Source: Xylogone sp. PMI_703 (lineage: Eukaryota; Ascomycota; Leotiomycetes). From it: a stretch of 64,000 nucleotides of DNA. The DNA lies in assembly GCA_021399445.1 (NCBI GenBank), contig JAJTUQ010000005.1:5332001-5396000 (forward strand), written 5' to 3'. A model generated the notes under the pieces. That model saw only the letters and a program-made list of their open reading frames with translations. It had not been told where the DNA came from and ran no database searches. Both the position numbers and the translations under genes were made by a program. Numbering within the stretch: position 1 is the stretch's first letter; every line of letters begins with the position of its first letter. Shown one piece after another: positions 33,556-44,419 of the stretch.

Positions 33556-35570
33556 ATGAGTGAGAAAAAGAGAAGAAGACGCACCGGCTGCCTCACCTGC
33601 CGCGCGCGGCGGATTAAGTGTGATGAGGGAAAGCCTACATGCCACCGCTGCGAGGCAGCTAACATCATTTGCGCAGGATACCAAGAGAAGCGTAATGTTA
33701 GGGTGCGACAGCCTAAACAACGTCCGGCGACATCGTCGTCCCCTACGACAGACTCTTCAGCTACACTCAAAGCCCATGGACTAGGTGTCTCCTATTCTAA
33801 TCCGTCGCCTCGCGGAGCAAGCTTACCACTCATGGCGTTTCCTAGCAACCCTCGACCTGCACAGCGGCCACATGCACGTGCTCGCAATATCTTGTTTTTT
33901 CATCAGTTCCTTTTCCGAACCCTGCCAATTTTGTTTCCTGTGGAGCATCTGTATTTCTGGCGGGAAAGCATCTGTGAGGAGGCATGGGAGACGGAGTATG
34001 TCTATGATTGCGTGATGGCTCTAGGGGGTATTCACAGGGCCTGTCTCCTGATGTCGATGTTGAGCGAGAATGACAGAGTTCGGGGCCTAGACACAAAAGT
34101 CATTGCTCTTCAGGCTTACACTGCAGCTCTCCAAGGACTGTCACAACAGTTACAAGTGGCTGAGAAGTCATTGCATATTCTCGTGGGCAGCTTACTGCTC
34201 CTAGCACATTTCGAGGTAATCAACCGCTTCATGGGTTCCGAATAGACAAATTGATTATTCGATTTACTAACTTCAAACAGTGTTTCTGCGGAAACATCCC
34301 TGCTGCTCTACGCCATGTAAATGTCGCCAGTCATTACTTTTCGTCCATGAAGTCCGATAACCGTGATGAGATACGACCATTCCTAGTCCCTATCGAGACT
34401 TGTCTTCAAAATTTCTCGCTCACTTTTCGAATCGGTATTCCATACCCAAGGCTAACGGTATTTGAGCACCGACCGTACGTCTCACCATCTAACGAAGCCC
34501 CCTCCGGGTCGACTTTGCTGCAGGGCATATTGAACCTGGTATCAGCAAAGTCTGAATGGGAAGATCTCATTTGGCAACCGCCAGTAGATCTTACATCAGT
34601 AACATCTGATGAAGTACGTGCATTCCAAATGGAGATTAGGAGCTGGAAAGTGAAAAATAACCATGTTTTGCCTCATTTGGATTCTGATGGGAGTATTGAG
34701 AGCTCCCTAGATGTTATGAACAGCACGATCGACGAACTGCCCATTCCTCCTGAGCCGCATTCCATAACCTCTGTACAAATATGTCTAGTTTTGGCTGTTT
34801 ATAATTTTTGCATGGCACGAACCACGTGGGCCTTGATTCTTCTGGGCGACGGTTCCGAGAGGACTGAGCGTGCTGCGTATCTCTACTTTTACGAGGTAAT
34901 GCGTTACGCTGCAACAATCAGCAACAAATTACCGCATAAAATGGGGCCCCAAACGTTACCAGACGATATCGTGCTTCAGAATATTCATAAATCGAATAGC
35001 GAGTATGAAGCTCTTTACGTCCCATGTGAAGTCTTGCGAATTGGGTTCTTGCCCATCTTATACATCACTGGGCAGTGTACTCCTCAGCCGAAGTGGCTCA
35101 AATGGGTTATAGAGCAGCTGAAGGAGATTGGGCAGGAAGGAATCTCCAGCGGTCAGGCGTTGGCAAAATGTTTGGAGGGCTTACAGTCCCTTGAGTTGAA
35201 CAGGGATATCAACTCACTAGATCGGTTTCCATGCCCAGCAAGCCGCATCATTGCAGTGCTGATTCCCGAAACAGACGGTCATGGTTTTGTTGCGTATTAT
35301 GCCAGGGCACGATCCGGTATGCATCAAAGTCACATTTTGTATCACACTGTGGCTCAGTCTCGATGGTCAAGACGATCGCATGACGATGAAAGCCAGTCTA
35401 ATATCGAGATACTCGACCAAACACGCACAGTAACAGCACCATTCACTCGGTACTGGCTCCTACACCAGCCAGTATCACACCAATGGATGGCGTGGTCCAT
35501 GGATGTTCAGTTCGACTTAGACGGTGCACTGCACGACCACATTAGTGGCAGCAACCTGTCCCCTTCATAG
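33556..35570 (+). CDS. Zn2Cys6 transcription factor
   Basis: Exons 33556-34215 and 34281-35570, about 649 residues. The 65-nt intron has GTAATC and ACTAAC signals and keeps phase 0. I start at ATG 33556, since the frame reaches further upstream only with a TTG. The zinc cluster CLTCRARRIKCDEGKPTCHRCEAANIIC is preceded by a basic KKRRRRTG; the six Cys spacing is C-x2-C-x6-C-x6-C-x2-C-x6-C. There is no obvious leucine zipper after it. Residues about 110-250 onward match the fungal-specific middle region (FLFRTLPILFPVEHLYFWRESICEEAWE, CVMALGGIHRACLL). Its place between the aldoxime dehydratase and the ALDH/nitrilase genes makes it the likely pathway-specific regulator. That is inference. Confidence 0.9.
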
Positions 35571-36231
35571 GATGCGATGAAAGGGTAATATTTGTATACC
35601 TAGTTGCCTGTTAAACCCTCGTTGATAAAATACAGTGTAAATGTATAACATATTGGGTGATTTAATTAAAATTCTCAAAATATACCTGGATATATTAGAT
35701 GGTTCATGTCCCACATCAGTCGAGGTGTTGCATGCTTACGAGATTTTGCATGCACCGCTACCTGTCAAGCTTAGGCGCGTTAATGTAACGTATAGTTAAA
35801 GAGATGTAGCCTATCTAGGAAGTGAAAAATAAGTGATTTGTTTGCGGAGTATCTAATCAGAGAATACGGCTGTTAATTATAAGGAACAAAGTACACAACT
35901 GGACAACTCTGGAATTGAAATATCCTAGTATTGTATTATTCACTAGTGAGACGGGTTAGCTAGTTCAAATATGTAAATACATAATTGAGTACATCTTCAC
36001 AAAGGACTTTGGAGATATTGCAGGTTTATGAAAGCCGGCGACTATGCCTTTAATGAGATCCATTATGATTAATGGCATTTATTATCACAGTCTATATATC
36101 TATAACATCAAGTAACCTCGCGCCAACCAGACTTCATGAGTTTTTCCACTTCTATCCATGCTAGTTCTCGGTGATGTCTTGAGCAAATAACATAAGCATG
36201 TCGTTTACCATAAAATATAGTTTCGCGTTCC
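35571..36231. other. Convergent intergenic region
   Basis: AT-rich 3' flanks of the regulator and the ALDH genes; nothing else seen. Confidence 0.5.
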
Positions 36232-37830
36232 TCAGAAAAGAGCGGATCCAGTACGGATGCGAACGCTCTTTACTTCAGTATAATTGGCAAGGGCATATTC
36301 CCCTAGCTCTCGACCATTACCTGATTCCTTATAACCGCCGAAAGGCGTCTGTTGATGGAACATATTGTATTGGTTCACCCAGACAGTTCTATTACATTGT
36401 TAGCTCTTGTATAACTAACACTCCCGGCGGTGTTTAAAACTCACCCAGCTTCTAGAGCTTTCGATACACGAATAGCAGTGTTCAGATTTGTGGTATGAAC
36501 GCCAGAGGCGAGACCATAATTCGTATTGTTTGCTAGCTCAATTGCTTCTTCCTCAGTTTTAAACTTTTGAATAGTACACACGGGACCAAAGATTTCTTCA
36601 CGAATGATGGTCATATCCCCATGGACATCTCCGAAGATAGTCGGTTGGATGAAATAGCCTGAGTCCCCATGTCGTCCTCCGCCGGTAATCACTGTGGCTC
36701 CATCCCGCTTACCAGACTCGATGAATCCCATGATTCTGTCAAACTGTATTTTACTCACTACCGGGCCTAAAGCTGAGTCAGTCTCAAGAGGATCTCCCAC
36801 TTTAGTTGCCTGTGACCGTTCTCGGAATCTCTCAATAAATCGGTCATAAATGCCTTCTTGAACCAATATCCGGGCTCCAGCTGCACAGATCTGGCCCTGG
36901 TTCAGGAATATGCCATGATTTACCCAAGAGATTGTGTCTTCTAGGTTTGCGTCATCAAAAACAATGTTTGGACTCTTCCCCCCTAGTTCTAATGTAACCT
37001 TCTTTAGATTACTATCAGCAGCCATCTTAGCGATGAGTCGGCCGACTGTTGTCGAACCGGTGAAGGCCACTTTATCAATATTCATGTGTGAAGCAATAGC
37101 GCTGCCAACGACTCGGCCAAGGCCTGGAACAATGTTCAATACTCCAGGTGGAAAGCCGGCCTCCTTAACTAATTTGGCGGCATAGAGAGCGCTAAGTGTC
37201 GTAAGTTCTGCTGGTTTCAGGACCACAGTATTGCCAGTAGCGAGCGCAGGGCCAACTTTCCAGCTCCACATAATCAATGGGACATTCCATGGAATAATAG
37301 CACCACATACCCCGATCGGCTCGTGATGTGTGTAGTCAAGACTGTCAGAATCAATATCGATCACTTTGCCATGGACCTTATCAGCCCAGCCGCCATAGTA
37401 ACGTAGGCAATCAGCTGCACTTTGGACCTCAAATTTGGCCACCGAGATAGGCTTTCCACTATCCAATGATTCCACCGCGGCCAGAATATCAAGGTCTCGT
37501 TCAAATAGTTCTGAGAGTGTTGTCAAGAGCCGGCCTCGTTGTGCTGTGCTAATTTTGGACCATTCCGAGCTTTTTAGGGCCTTGCGAGCAGCGGCTACCG
37601 CGATGTCAACATCCTTATCTGTTCCTTCGTGCACATGGGCTATTAGCTTTTCGGTAGCTGGGTTCAATGTCTCGAAGGTCCTGCCTTCAGAACCTTTAAC
37701 GAATACATTATTGATGAATCTAATATCAGAGTTAAATCATCGCTTGTCTCAAGAATGGCTGGGACTTATACAATCCAGTTGGTTGTTCCCAGGATGCAAC
37801 AGGAGTTGTTATGCGTTGAATAGTTGCCAT
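36232..37830 (-). CDS. NAD(P)-dependent aldehyde dehydrogenase
   Basis: Three exons on the minus strand: 37772-37830, 36445-37719 and 36232-36388, giving 496 residues, the standard ALDH length. The first short exon ([19 protein letters not shown]) and the last one ([23 protein letters not shown]...) join in phase through 52- and 56-nt introns. Motifs: [30 protein letters not shown] (Rossmann), [13 protein letters not shown] (general-base Glu), [14 protein letters not shown] (nucleophile Cys) and EEIFGPV (second Glu). It oxidises aldehydes to acids in the cytosol. It is divergently arranged with nitrilase 1 across a 479-nt shared promoter region. It could remove the aldehyde formed by oxime hydrolysis, which is inference. 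Confidence 0.94.
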
Positions 37831-38309
37831 TTCTCTTGGGAATGTTCTTCCTCGCTCAATTCCTTGGTAAAAAGATATCAAAATATACTATTTGTACTCG
37901 AGAATAAAGCTCTTTCTATAGATTAACTCTCGGGGTTGGGCATTCTCAAATATATAAGTACTGGGAACCATAACAAGACACTACTCTCTGATATCATATA
38001 ATATGCTCAGTCCGATATCATATGCTTGCGGAGTATTATTATGCCCCATAGTTTAGTATGGGGCAGTATGGGGATCTCGGGGATACTGTAGTGACGGATA
38101 GAATAACCTTCAGTTGTTGTAAGCGAGCTTAGCGAGGATTAGCATGTCTTTTTTATTAATATTCATATTGGTTCGGCCGGGTTCTCTAACCGCCCTCAAT
38201 CACTAGATTTTGTTTCCTTGGTATGTTTTCTAAATCTTGATAGATATTTCGACACATATTCCTCACACTCTGCCTGTAGAGCAGTCAATAGCATCTAGTA
38301 TAAGTGATA
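37831..38309. promoter_or_regulatory. Shared upstream region of divergent ALDH and nitrilase 1 genes
   Basis: 479 nt between two divergent starts. A repeated GATATCATAT word occurs at about 37990 and 38017. A CGG triplet near 38175 could be part of a zinc-cluster site. No coding frame is supported. The regulatory role is inferred from the divergent layout only. Confidence 0.45.
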
Positions 38310-39363
38310 ATGACAAAGACTCTAAAGCTCGCGGCCGCTCAAGTCCAGACGGTTAGCAATCCTACCAAGGCCCTTGATATTCTCAAGACAAAAGTTCAAC
38401 AAGCCGCATCTCAAGGAGTGGATTTGATCCTCTTCCCGGAAGTTTTCATAGGCGGCTTCCCTCGGTTATGCCAATTCGGTGCTGCGGTCGGCTCTCGTTC
38501 ACCATCCGGATACGAACAGTACCTGCAACATACCAAGGGAGCTGTTGATCTAGGTGACACTCCAACAGGTCAAGGAGAGAATTGGGTGTGTAGGTCATTG
38601 CCCATCTCGTCTAGCAAAAGGTATCGAGGAGACGGCACGCGGGAGCGCCTTGAGCAGATAGCAAAGGAAACAGGAGTCTTCCTAGTAGTTGGTGTGCTAG
38701 AAAAGGCTGGTGGTACATTATACAGTTCCTTGGTATATATCTGTCCTAGATTAGGAACTATTGGCAAACGACGTAAAGTCATGCCCACAGGTATGGAACG
38801 TTTAATCTGGGGTCAAGGGAGTCCCAGTACACTTCGTGCTGTTACAACGACTATTAAAGGCGTGCATTTAACTCTTGCCGGTATAGTCCATCATTTAATT
38901 TTGTCAAGTTATATGCTAATTAGTTTTAGGAGCTTTATGTTGGGAGAATTGGATGCCTCTTCTTCGTCAGAGTCTGTATGAGCAGAAGGTCAATCTGTTC
39001 TTAGCGCCTACCGCTCATGCCACAGAAATATGGGCTTCCTTAATGCAGACAATTGGAGCTGAGAGCAAGGCGTTTGTTCTCACCGCAATACCACGTGTGA
39101 AAGCCAACGAGTTACCAGAATGGATTACAGAAGCTAGGGAGAGAGGAGATGAGGTAGTCAGTAAAGGAGGGACGATGATAGTGGGGCCTGTTGGCCAGGT
39201 ATTAGCAGGGCCAGTCTGGGACAGAGAAGATGAAATGTTAATTATTGATGCTGATTTTGAAGAATGTGAGAGGGGTTTGTCGGACTTGGCCACTTCTGAG
39301 AATTATATTGGGAGAGATCTGTTTCAGTTATCTGTTGATGGGCTGGAGTTAAGTCCGCCTTAG
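38310..39363 (+). CDS. Nitrilase (nitrilase 1)
   Basis: Exons 38310-38880 and 38930-39363, 334 residues. The 49-nt intron splits a Gly codon and creates LTLAGALCWENWMPLLR, which holds the catalytic Cys. Catalytic triad of the carbon-nitrogen hydrolase fold: Glu in LILFPEVFIGGF, Lys in [19 protein letters not shown], and Cys in LCWEN. The start is ATG 38310 (MTKTLKLAAAQVQ). It hydrolyses R-CN to R-COOH and ammonia, and the protein usually forms large spirals. It is paralogous to the intronless nitrilase 2 located 0.7 kb downstream. The IPRVKANELPEWI segment differs from the usual SANQ-type sequence that the second copy keeps, so specificity may have shifted. Confidence 0.92.
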
Positions 39364-40037
39364 GCTTAGAAGGTTCTTAGAAATGAAAAATCCGGAGAGA
39401 TAGATTCTTCTAATTACTATGTCTATACATTATTAGAAGATATATACATTTTTTCGCTAATCCGCCTGGAAACTTCTTTACGTACTTGGTGGTTTAATGT
39501 CTTAATAAGCTATAACAGCAAAGAAGCAGTTCAATGCATTTATGGGACATCAAGTTCAGTAATGTCTGTCTAATAGTCGTAGTATTAAGAGATTCACAAT
39601 GGCATATCCGATTAAGCTTATGTGGAGGTTGTACGGAATTCCATGACTATGGAGGTTGGCCGACTTGACATGGCAAAAGTTGAGCCATTCACATATATGT
39701 TTCACTTCTTTCTAATCCACTATTACGTCATAGGTGATCACTAGTCTTTTGTACAAACTACCTCAACCTAAAACAATTCATCTCTGTAATACTTCCATAA
39801 AGCCGTTTTCATCGTTTATGTCGCATATCTCGCCTAGATCGTTTACATGATGATACTCTCGATTTTCTTTATGGATCCGCGATAATATGGCACACCTCTA
39901 ATCCTACTAATACTTATAATTGAATAAATAGACCATGAATGATGCTCAAGCTGGGGATTCAAAGAGTCCATGCCGTAACGTGCAAATTCTCCCGGTACGT
40001 GTATGTCTAAGAAGTTACGCCATACAAACACTTTACG
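39364..40037. other. Intergenic between the two nitrilases
   Basis: 674 nt, AT-rich, no gene. It must hold the promoter of nitrilase 2. Confidence 0.5.
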
Positions 40038-41039
40038 ATGCCAAAGGTTCTCCGAGTTGCCGCTGCACAATGTCGCACCTTGGATAGCACTGCTAGTACG
40101 CTCAAGCAGCTCGAAGATAAAGTCAAAGATGCTGCCAGCAATGGAGTAGATTTAATTCTCTTCCCAGAAGTCTATCTCGGCGGCTATTCACGATCAGCAA
40201 CTTTCGGTGCTTATATCGGAGAGAGAACAGCCCATGGTTATGAACAATATCTGAGATATTTCAATGGCGCAGTTGACTTGGGAGACACACCCGAAGGAGC
40301 AGATGATGATTGGGTCCACCGGCGGCTATCCGTTGGCGACAAGTCGCTCCGAGGTGATGGCACTAGAGAAGAGCTTGAGCGTATTGCACGAGAAACTGGC
40401 GTTTATATCGTAACCGGTGTGCTTGAGCGATCTGGAGGTACTCTCTATTGTGCCGTTATTTATGTTGACCCTGAGAAGGGAGTTGTAGGGAAGAGAAGAA
40501 AGGTCCTCCCGACAGGAAGCGAGAGACTGATCTGGGGTCAAGGCCATCCACGAACCCTCCGCGCCATCAGCACTCAAATCAAGGGCGTTAATATCATCCT
40601 TGCCGCAGCAATCTGTTGGGAGAACTATATGCCTCTCTTGCGCCAGGCTCTATATCAGCAAAACGTGAATCTTTTCCTCGCTCCAACTGCCGATGGACGA
40701 CCAACATGGCTTCCACTTATGCAGACGATCGGATTTGAAGGGCGAACATTTGTAGTTAGTGCTAATCAGGTTGTTCGTGATGACCAGTTGCCAGACTGGA
40801 TATCCGAGAATCCACGCGAAGGGAAGTTTATCAGTGGTGGTGGATCTTGCATTATCTCACCGTTTGGGAAAGTGCTCGAGGGGCCCAGTTGGAATAAAGA
40901 TGGTGATATCCTTATTCATGACCTGGATTTCGAAGAATGTGAGAAGGGCCGGTTGGATCTGGACGTTGCAGGATCATATTCGCGCAACGACTCATTCCAC
41001 CTATCCGTGGCTGGCCTTGACCTTAGCCCTCCTCCTTGA
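40038..41039 (+). CDS. Nitrilase (nitrilase 2)
   Basis: Intronless, 333 residues, starting [20 protein letters not shown]. Triad: Glu in [13 protein letters not shown], Lys in [19 protein letters not shown], and Cys in [17 protein letters not shown]. The tail [18 protein letters not shown] and [17 protein letters not shown] are normal for the fungal nitrilase group. The DNA codes continuously through the point where nitrilase 1 has an intron. Expected product: carboxylic acid and ammonia from a nitrile. With the aldoxime dehydratase it completes an aldoxime-to-acid route. Confidence 0.94.
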   Translation: MPKVLRVAAAQCRTLDSTASTLKQLEDKVKDAASNGVDLILFPEVYLGGYSRSATFGAYIGERTAHGYEQYLRYFNGAVDLGDTPEGADDDWVHRRLSVGDKSLRGDGTREELERIARETGVYIVTGVLERSGGTLYCAVIYVDPEKGVVGKRRKVLPTGSERLIWGQGHPRTLRAISTQIKGVNIILAAAICWENYMPLLRQALYQQNVNLFLAPTADGRPTWLPLMQTIGFEGRTFVVSANQVVRDDQLPDWISENPREGKFISGGGSCIISPFGKVLEGPSWNKDGDILIHDLDFEECEKGRLDLDVAGSYSRNDSFHLSVAGLDLSPPP

Positions 41040-41705
41040 AGAGCTCTAGCACAACTAGAGAGATATCAAGCATTGAAGGTTAAAGATATATTACATCCAG
41101 CGGTCTAAGCCAGATTTATATGTCTATTATGCATAGCTTTGATGCTGATCACTAAACGGAAATACAACAGTTCTATTAGCTGTATGTACCAACATATTAC
41201 TTATGTCGATTATAATGGATAACGTTAAGAGTTTTCTGGAAATATTTGCCTGTAACAAAAACTGTCATTTAAATGTCTCATCTCTAGCTTTCGGTTCGTG
41301 GCGGAGTGTTTCTGTCAGGTCAGAACACATCGAGCCGTTATCAAGTATGAATGTTGGCTCGATACCGTAAGACTTCAAAGCGAGGTTAAGAAATTCCATG
41401 ATTTGGCAGATCTGAATAACCACTTGATATGGGCTTATTTTTATTATGCAGTCGTCTCATGTAGCTAAGAACTTGGAACTATTATATTGGGCCTCTCCTA
41501 TCGCTTCTAGAGGGATGGAAGTGCATAGTCATCATGATCACAAAATCACTGTGGATTTATTCATGCTTCGTGGCCATCTCCAAATAAATGGCACCGGATC
41601 AATGTGTTCCGGTACATTAGCCAATCATTTATATAGCTATCAATTTGACTATCAATTTAACTACCAATCTGAGTATATTCGTATTTTCCTAGGCAGTTAG
41701 ATACA
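41040..41705. other. Convergent intergenic region
   Basis: No gene seen. Short tandem-like words (TATCAATTTGAC, TATCAATTTAAC, TACCAATCTGAG) lie at about 41638-41674. Confidence 0.5.
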
Positions 41706-42635
41706 TCACAATGCCAACTTGATAACCTGCTCAAGGCTTTCTTTGTGCAAGCCTAACTTCTCCAATTTTGCCAACTCCGCCGCATCAACTCTGTGGTTGA
41801 AGTCACCACCTTGACCTTCCACGAAATGCATAGCGAAGAATTTGACGAAAGCCGCCATACCATCGCCCTGCTTGATCTTTTCTTCACTCTCCTTAAGCAC
41901 TTCGTCCACGTTTCGCGATGTGATGTCCCAGTCTGCGTCCGTAGTGCCTGTAACACGCTGCACAGCTTCTAGTATTTCTTTTTGCGTTAAGTGGAACGAC
42001 GGAGCATACACAGCTTTGTTTTTGTATTTGGCTAGATCCTCCTCTGGTAGGCTCACTACCGCAGCAACAGCTTCAGCAGTGTGTGGAACACTCGCCGTAT
42101 TGACCTTGGCGCTGGCACCACTCCACAGAGTCGCTTTGCGCGCCTTCGGGTCGATACCCCATAAGCCCATGGCAAGACCACCTTCGAGCCAAGGGCCAAT
42201 GGCCACAGAGACCCAGCTGCTAACACCGAGAGAACTAATCAGGTCGCGAACCCCTTTCTTTGCGATAAGCAACCCATTTTCTTCCACAAGCTTGCCAGCG
42301 AAGGGGTCTGGTCCGAACTCGGATGGTAGAATGTAGGGTACACCAACTTTTGCGGCAGCGCGGATAGCGGGCTCCTGAAGGCTAACAAGATGAGATAGGG
42401 GCGGCATCAGTATCAACACATCTTGGTCTTTGAGCACTTTTGTGAGGAAATTTTCATCCTCAAGATTGCCCTTCTCGACGATAACTCCAGCGGGGAACGT
42501 GCTGTTGGCGTCTGATCGCTGAATGGCAGTGATGGTGTGCCCGCCGAGTCCAAGGAGGGCTGTGACAGTTGGCTTGCCAAGCTGGCCACTGGCGCCGAGA
42601 ATGGCTATCTTGCGTCCCTGGATTGTTGGAGCCAT
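41706..42635 (-). CDS. NmrA-like / isoflavone-reductase-like NAD(P)-binding protein
   Basis: Intronless, 309 residues. The atypical-SDR nucleotide motif GASGQLGKPT follows KIAILGA at the N-terminus. The protein continues DQDVLILMPPLSHLVSLQEPAIRAAAKVGVPYILPSEFGPDP, the typical NmrA/PCBER 'PSEFG' site. It has no YxxxK motif. Members are reductases acting on phenolic or quinone substrates, or redox-sensing regulators such as NmrA. The position at the end of the nitrilase group may be coincidental. Confidence 0.92.
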   Translation of the reverse strand: MAPTIQGRKIAILGASGQLGKPTVTALLGLGGHTITAIQRSDANSTFPAGVIVEKGNLEDENFLTKVLKDQDVLILMPPLSHLVSLQEPAIRAAAKVGVPYILPSEFGPDPFAGKLVEENGLLIAKKGVRDLISSLGVSSWVSVAIGPWLEGGLAMGLWGIDPKARKATLWSGASAKVNTASVPHTAEAVAAVVSLPEEDLAKYKNKAVYAPSFHLTQKEILEAVQRVTGTTDADWDITSRNVDEVLKESEEKIKQGDGMAAFVKFFAMHFVEGQGGDFNHRVDAAELAKLEKLGLHKESLEQVIKLAL

Positions 42636-44190
42636 TGCTTATTAGTTCACAAGGTAGTAGCGATTCAAACACTTCAGATAGTCAATATGATTTTGTTGAT
42701 TTGTAGTAAGTTATTGTTGATCCGATATCTGAGTGATCACGAATGGTAGGATAGTGAATGTGGTTAAAGGCGCGAGAGTGATGGTTTCAGCAGCTGTGTT
42801 TGGTTCTTTCTTGCGGAGGCAGCTACACACCTATATATGATGGGCAGGCTTATGCTGGCTTGTACCATGCACGTCGACGACATCGTTGAATCTATACCAA
42901 ATTTTAGAACAAGCAAACGCACAGCGAATTTAGAAGCCAAAGCTAGTATCTAAACAATGACTAGCATAAAAGCCGTGGTAGCCAAGTGCGTCGCGGCTAG
43001 TCTACTTTCGGGACCATGATCCTCATGCGGCAATGTGTCATGTACTAGCTTAATAAGCTCTTGTAGTCTTTCAGACCTTCTCCCAGACGATACCACATAG
43101 AAGTGGTGATTTGCTTTGTCACATTATTTGGTGACCAATTTCCCTTTGATTATCAAGATAGTGTCTAGATTCAAACACTCATACTAACACATCACGCTCT
43201 CCAGTCGAATGATAGCTAATCTCATTGATAATCAATCTTCAATTAGCTATCATGAGGCTGAAGATGAGGGGTTTATGCTTATTACCCGCACTAGGAAAAA
43301 ACCCGAATAGGAATAGGCACTAATATACTGATATTTTAGTGCTGTTCGTTGAATTTAAGTTGAAAGGAGTGGGTCTAACACGAGCTCGTCGGGTTCGGGT
43401 GGAGCGGGGAGGGCGGATCATACGCTGACAAAAATCTGACATGAATAATAACGCTCAACTTTGGCGCCGATATATTGGTATGTTCCATTGTATGTTCGGA
43501 GATCAAGCAAATACTATACAGTATTACAAAACAATAAACTCCGATTGCCAGGGTTAACTGTGGTGTAATATCCGCATACGAGAAATTATATTGCAATAGC
43601 AGTTGGTGCATTTAAGGTCTCTAATTTATTATCCTTTCACCAATTTATTGGCTCAAACCCCAAAAGCTCACACCTACAACGCCTCAACTGCTCCGGCTTC
43701 AGCGATTGCTTCTTTACCTCTTGGTTATATGCCTTATAGCCCTTATAAGTTAACCCATAATTTATCTTTGTTATTTGTACATGTAGCTAATGACCCCCAC
43801 GGCTCCCACATAACCTATTCATGAATGTAATGCCTGTCAATAAGTCTACTTTAACCGTTTCTTCAAACGACCAAATTGATAAAGCTGTTATAATATATGA
43901 TCAAAATGTTCGGTTTATGAATATTACTATTGATGTAACAGTTATTATTTTGCCAATTGATAATAAACAGACAGAACTACTCCTTTTTTCTTTTTTTAAA
44001 AAAAGCCCTTATTGTTATTGCTCTATATTATATGTAACAGTATTTACGATTCCAGAACTAGCAAGTGTGCGAAATATGATAAATAGCAATGGGGAGAGCC
44101 TCTATGATAGCTGCGCTATGGCACTAGAGTGCTAGGCATCCTTATGGGAGAACCGAGCAGGAGCCATAGCACTACCTGTCGATTGGTTGT
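42636..44190. other. Intergenic, possibly with an eroded gene
   Basis: No intact gene. Two overlapping frames at about 43620-43824 and 43821-44135 (one base apart in phase) read protein-like sequence (PKAHTYNASTAPASAIA; DQIDKAVIIYDQNVRFMNI). I cannot assign a family; they may be a frameshifted remnant next to the Mutator-like element. Confidence 0.4.
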
Positions 44191-44199
44191 CTATTTATA

Positions 44200-44285
44200 C
44201 GGCAAATATCTGCCATGCCACCCAAAATAAATTTTATATCTCGCATGCCACCCAAAATAATTTATATATCTGCCATGCCACCCTA
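44200..44285 (+). repeat. MULE left terminal inverted repeat
   Basis: Begins CGGCAAATATCTGCCATGCC. It contains three tandem-like units of ATCTGCCATGCCACCC or ATCTCGCATGCCACCC, spaced about 34-36 nt, likely transposase-binding sites. Confidence 0.93.
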
Positions 44286-44419
44286 AGAATATTTACTTAT
44301 TTATGTATTCAGTTAACATCCTGTGTGAGTTATAGACTATTAGACCCTAAGAATAAATAAAGCTATATACAAGATTCTAGTTACCTGTATCTACAGTTAT
44401 AGTATCACTCTCATTAACC

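Noticed and set aside
41842..42336. Plus-strand 164-codon frame
   Set aside because: Antisense of the NmrA-like gene, which has full-length domain support.
43603..44135. Gene encoding the two overlapping frames before the MULE
   Set aside because: No start ATG for the first part, a frame break between them and no recognisable family; mentioned only as a possible remnant.
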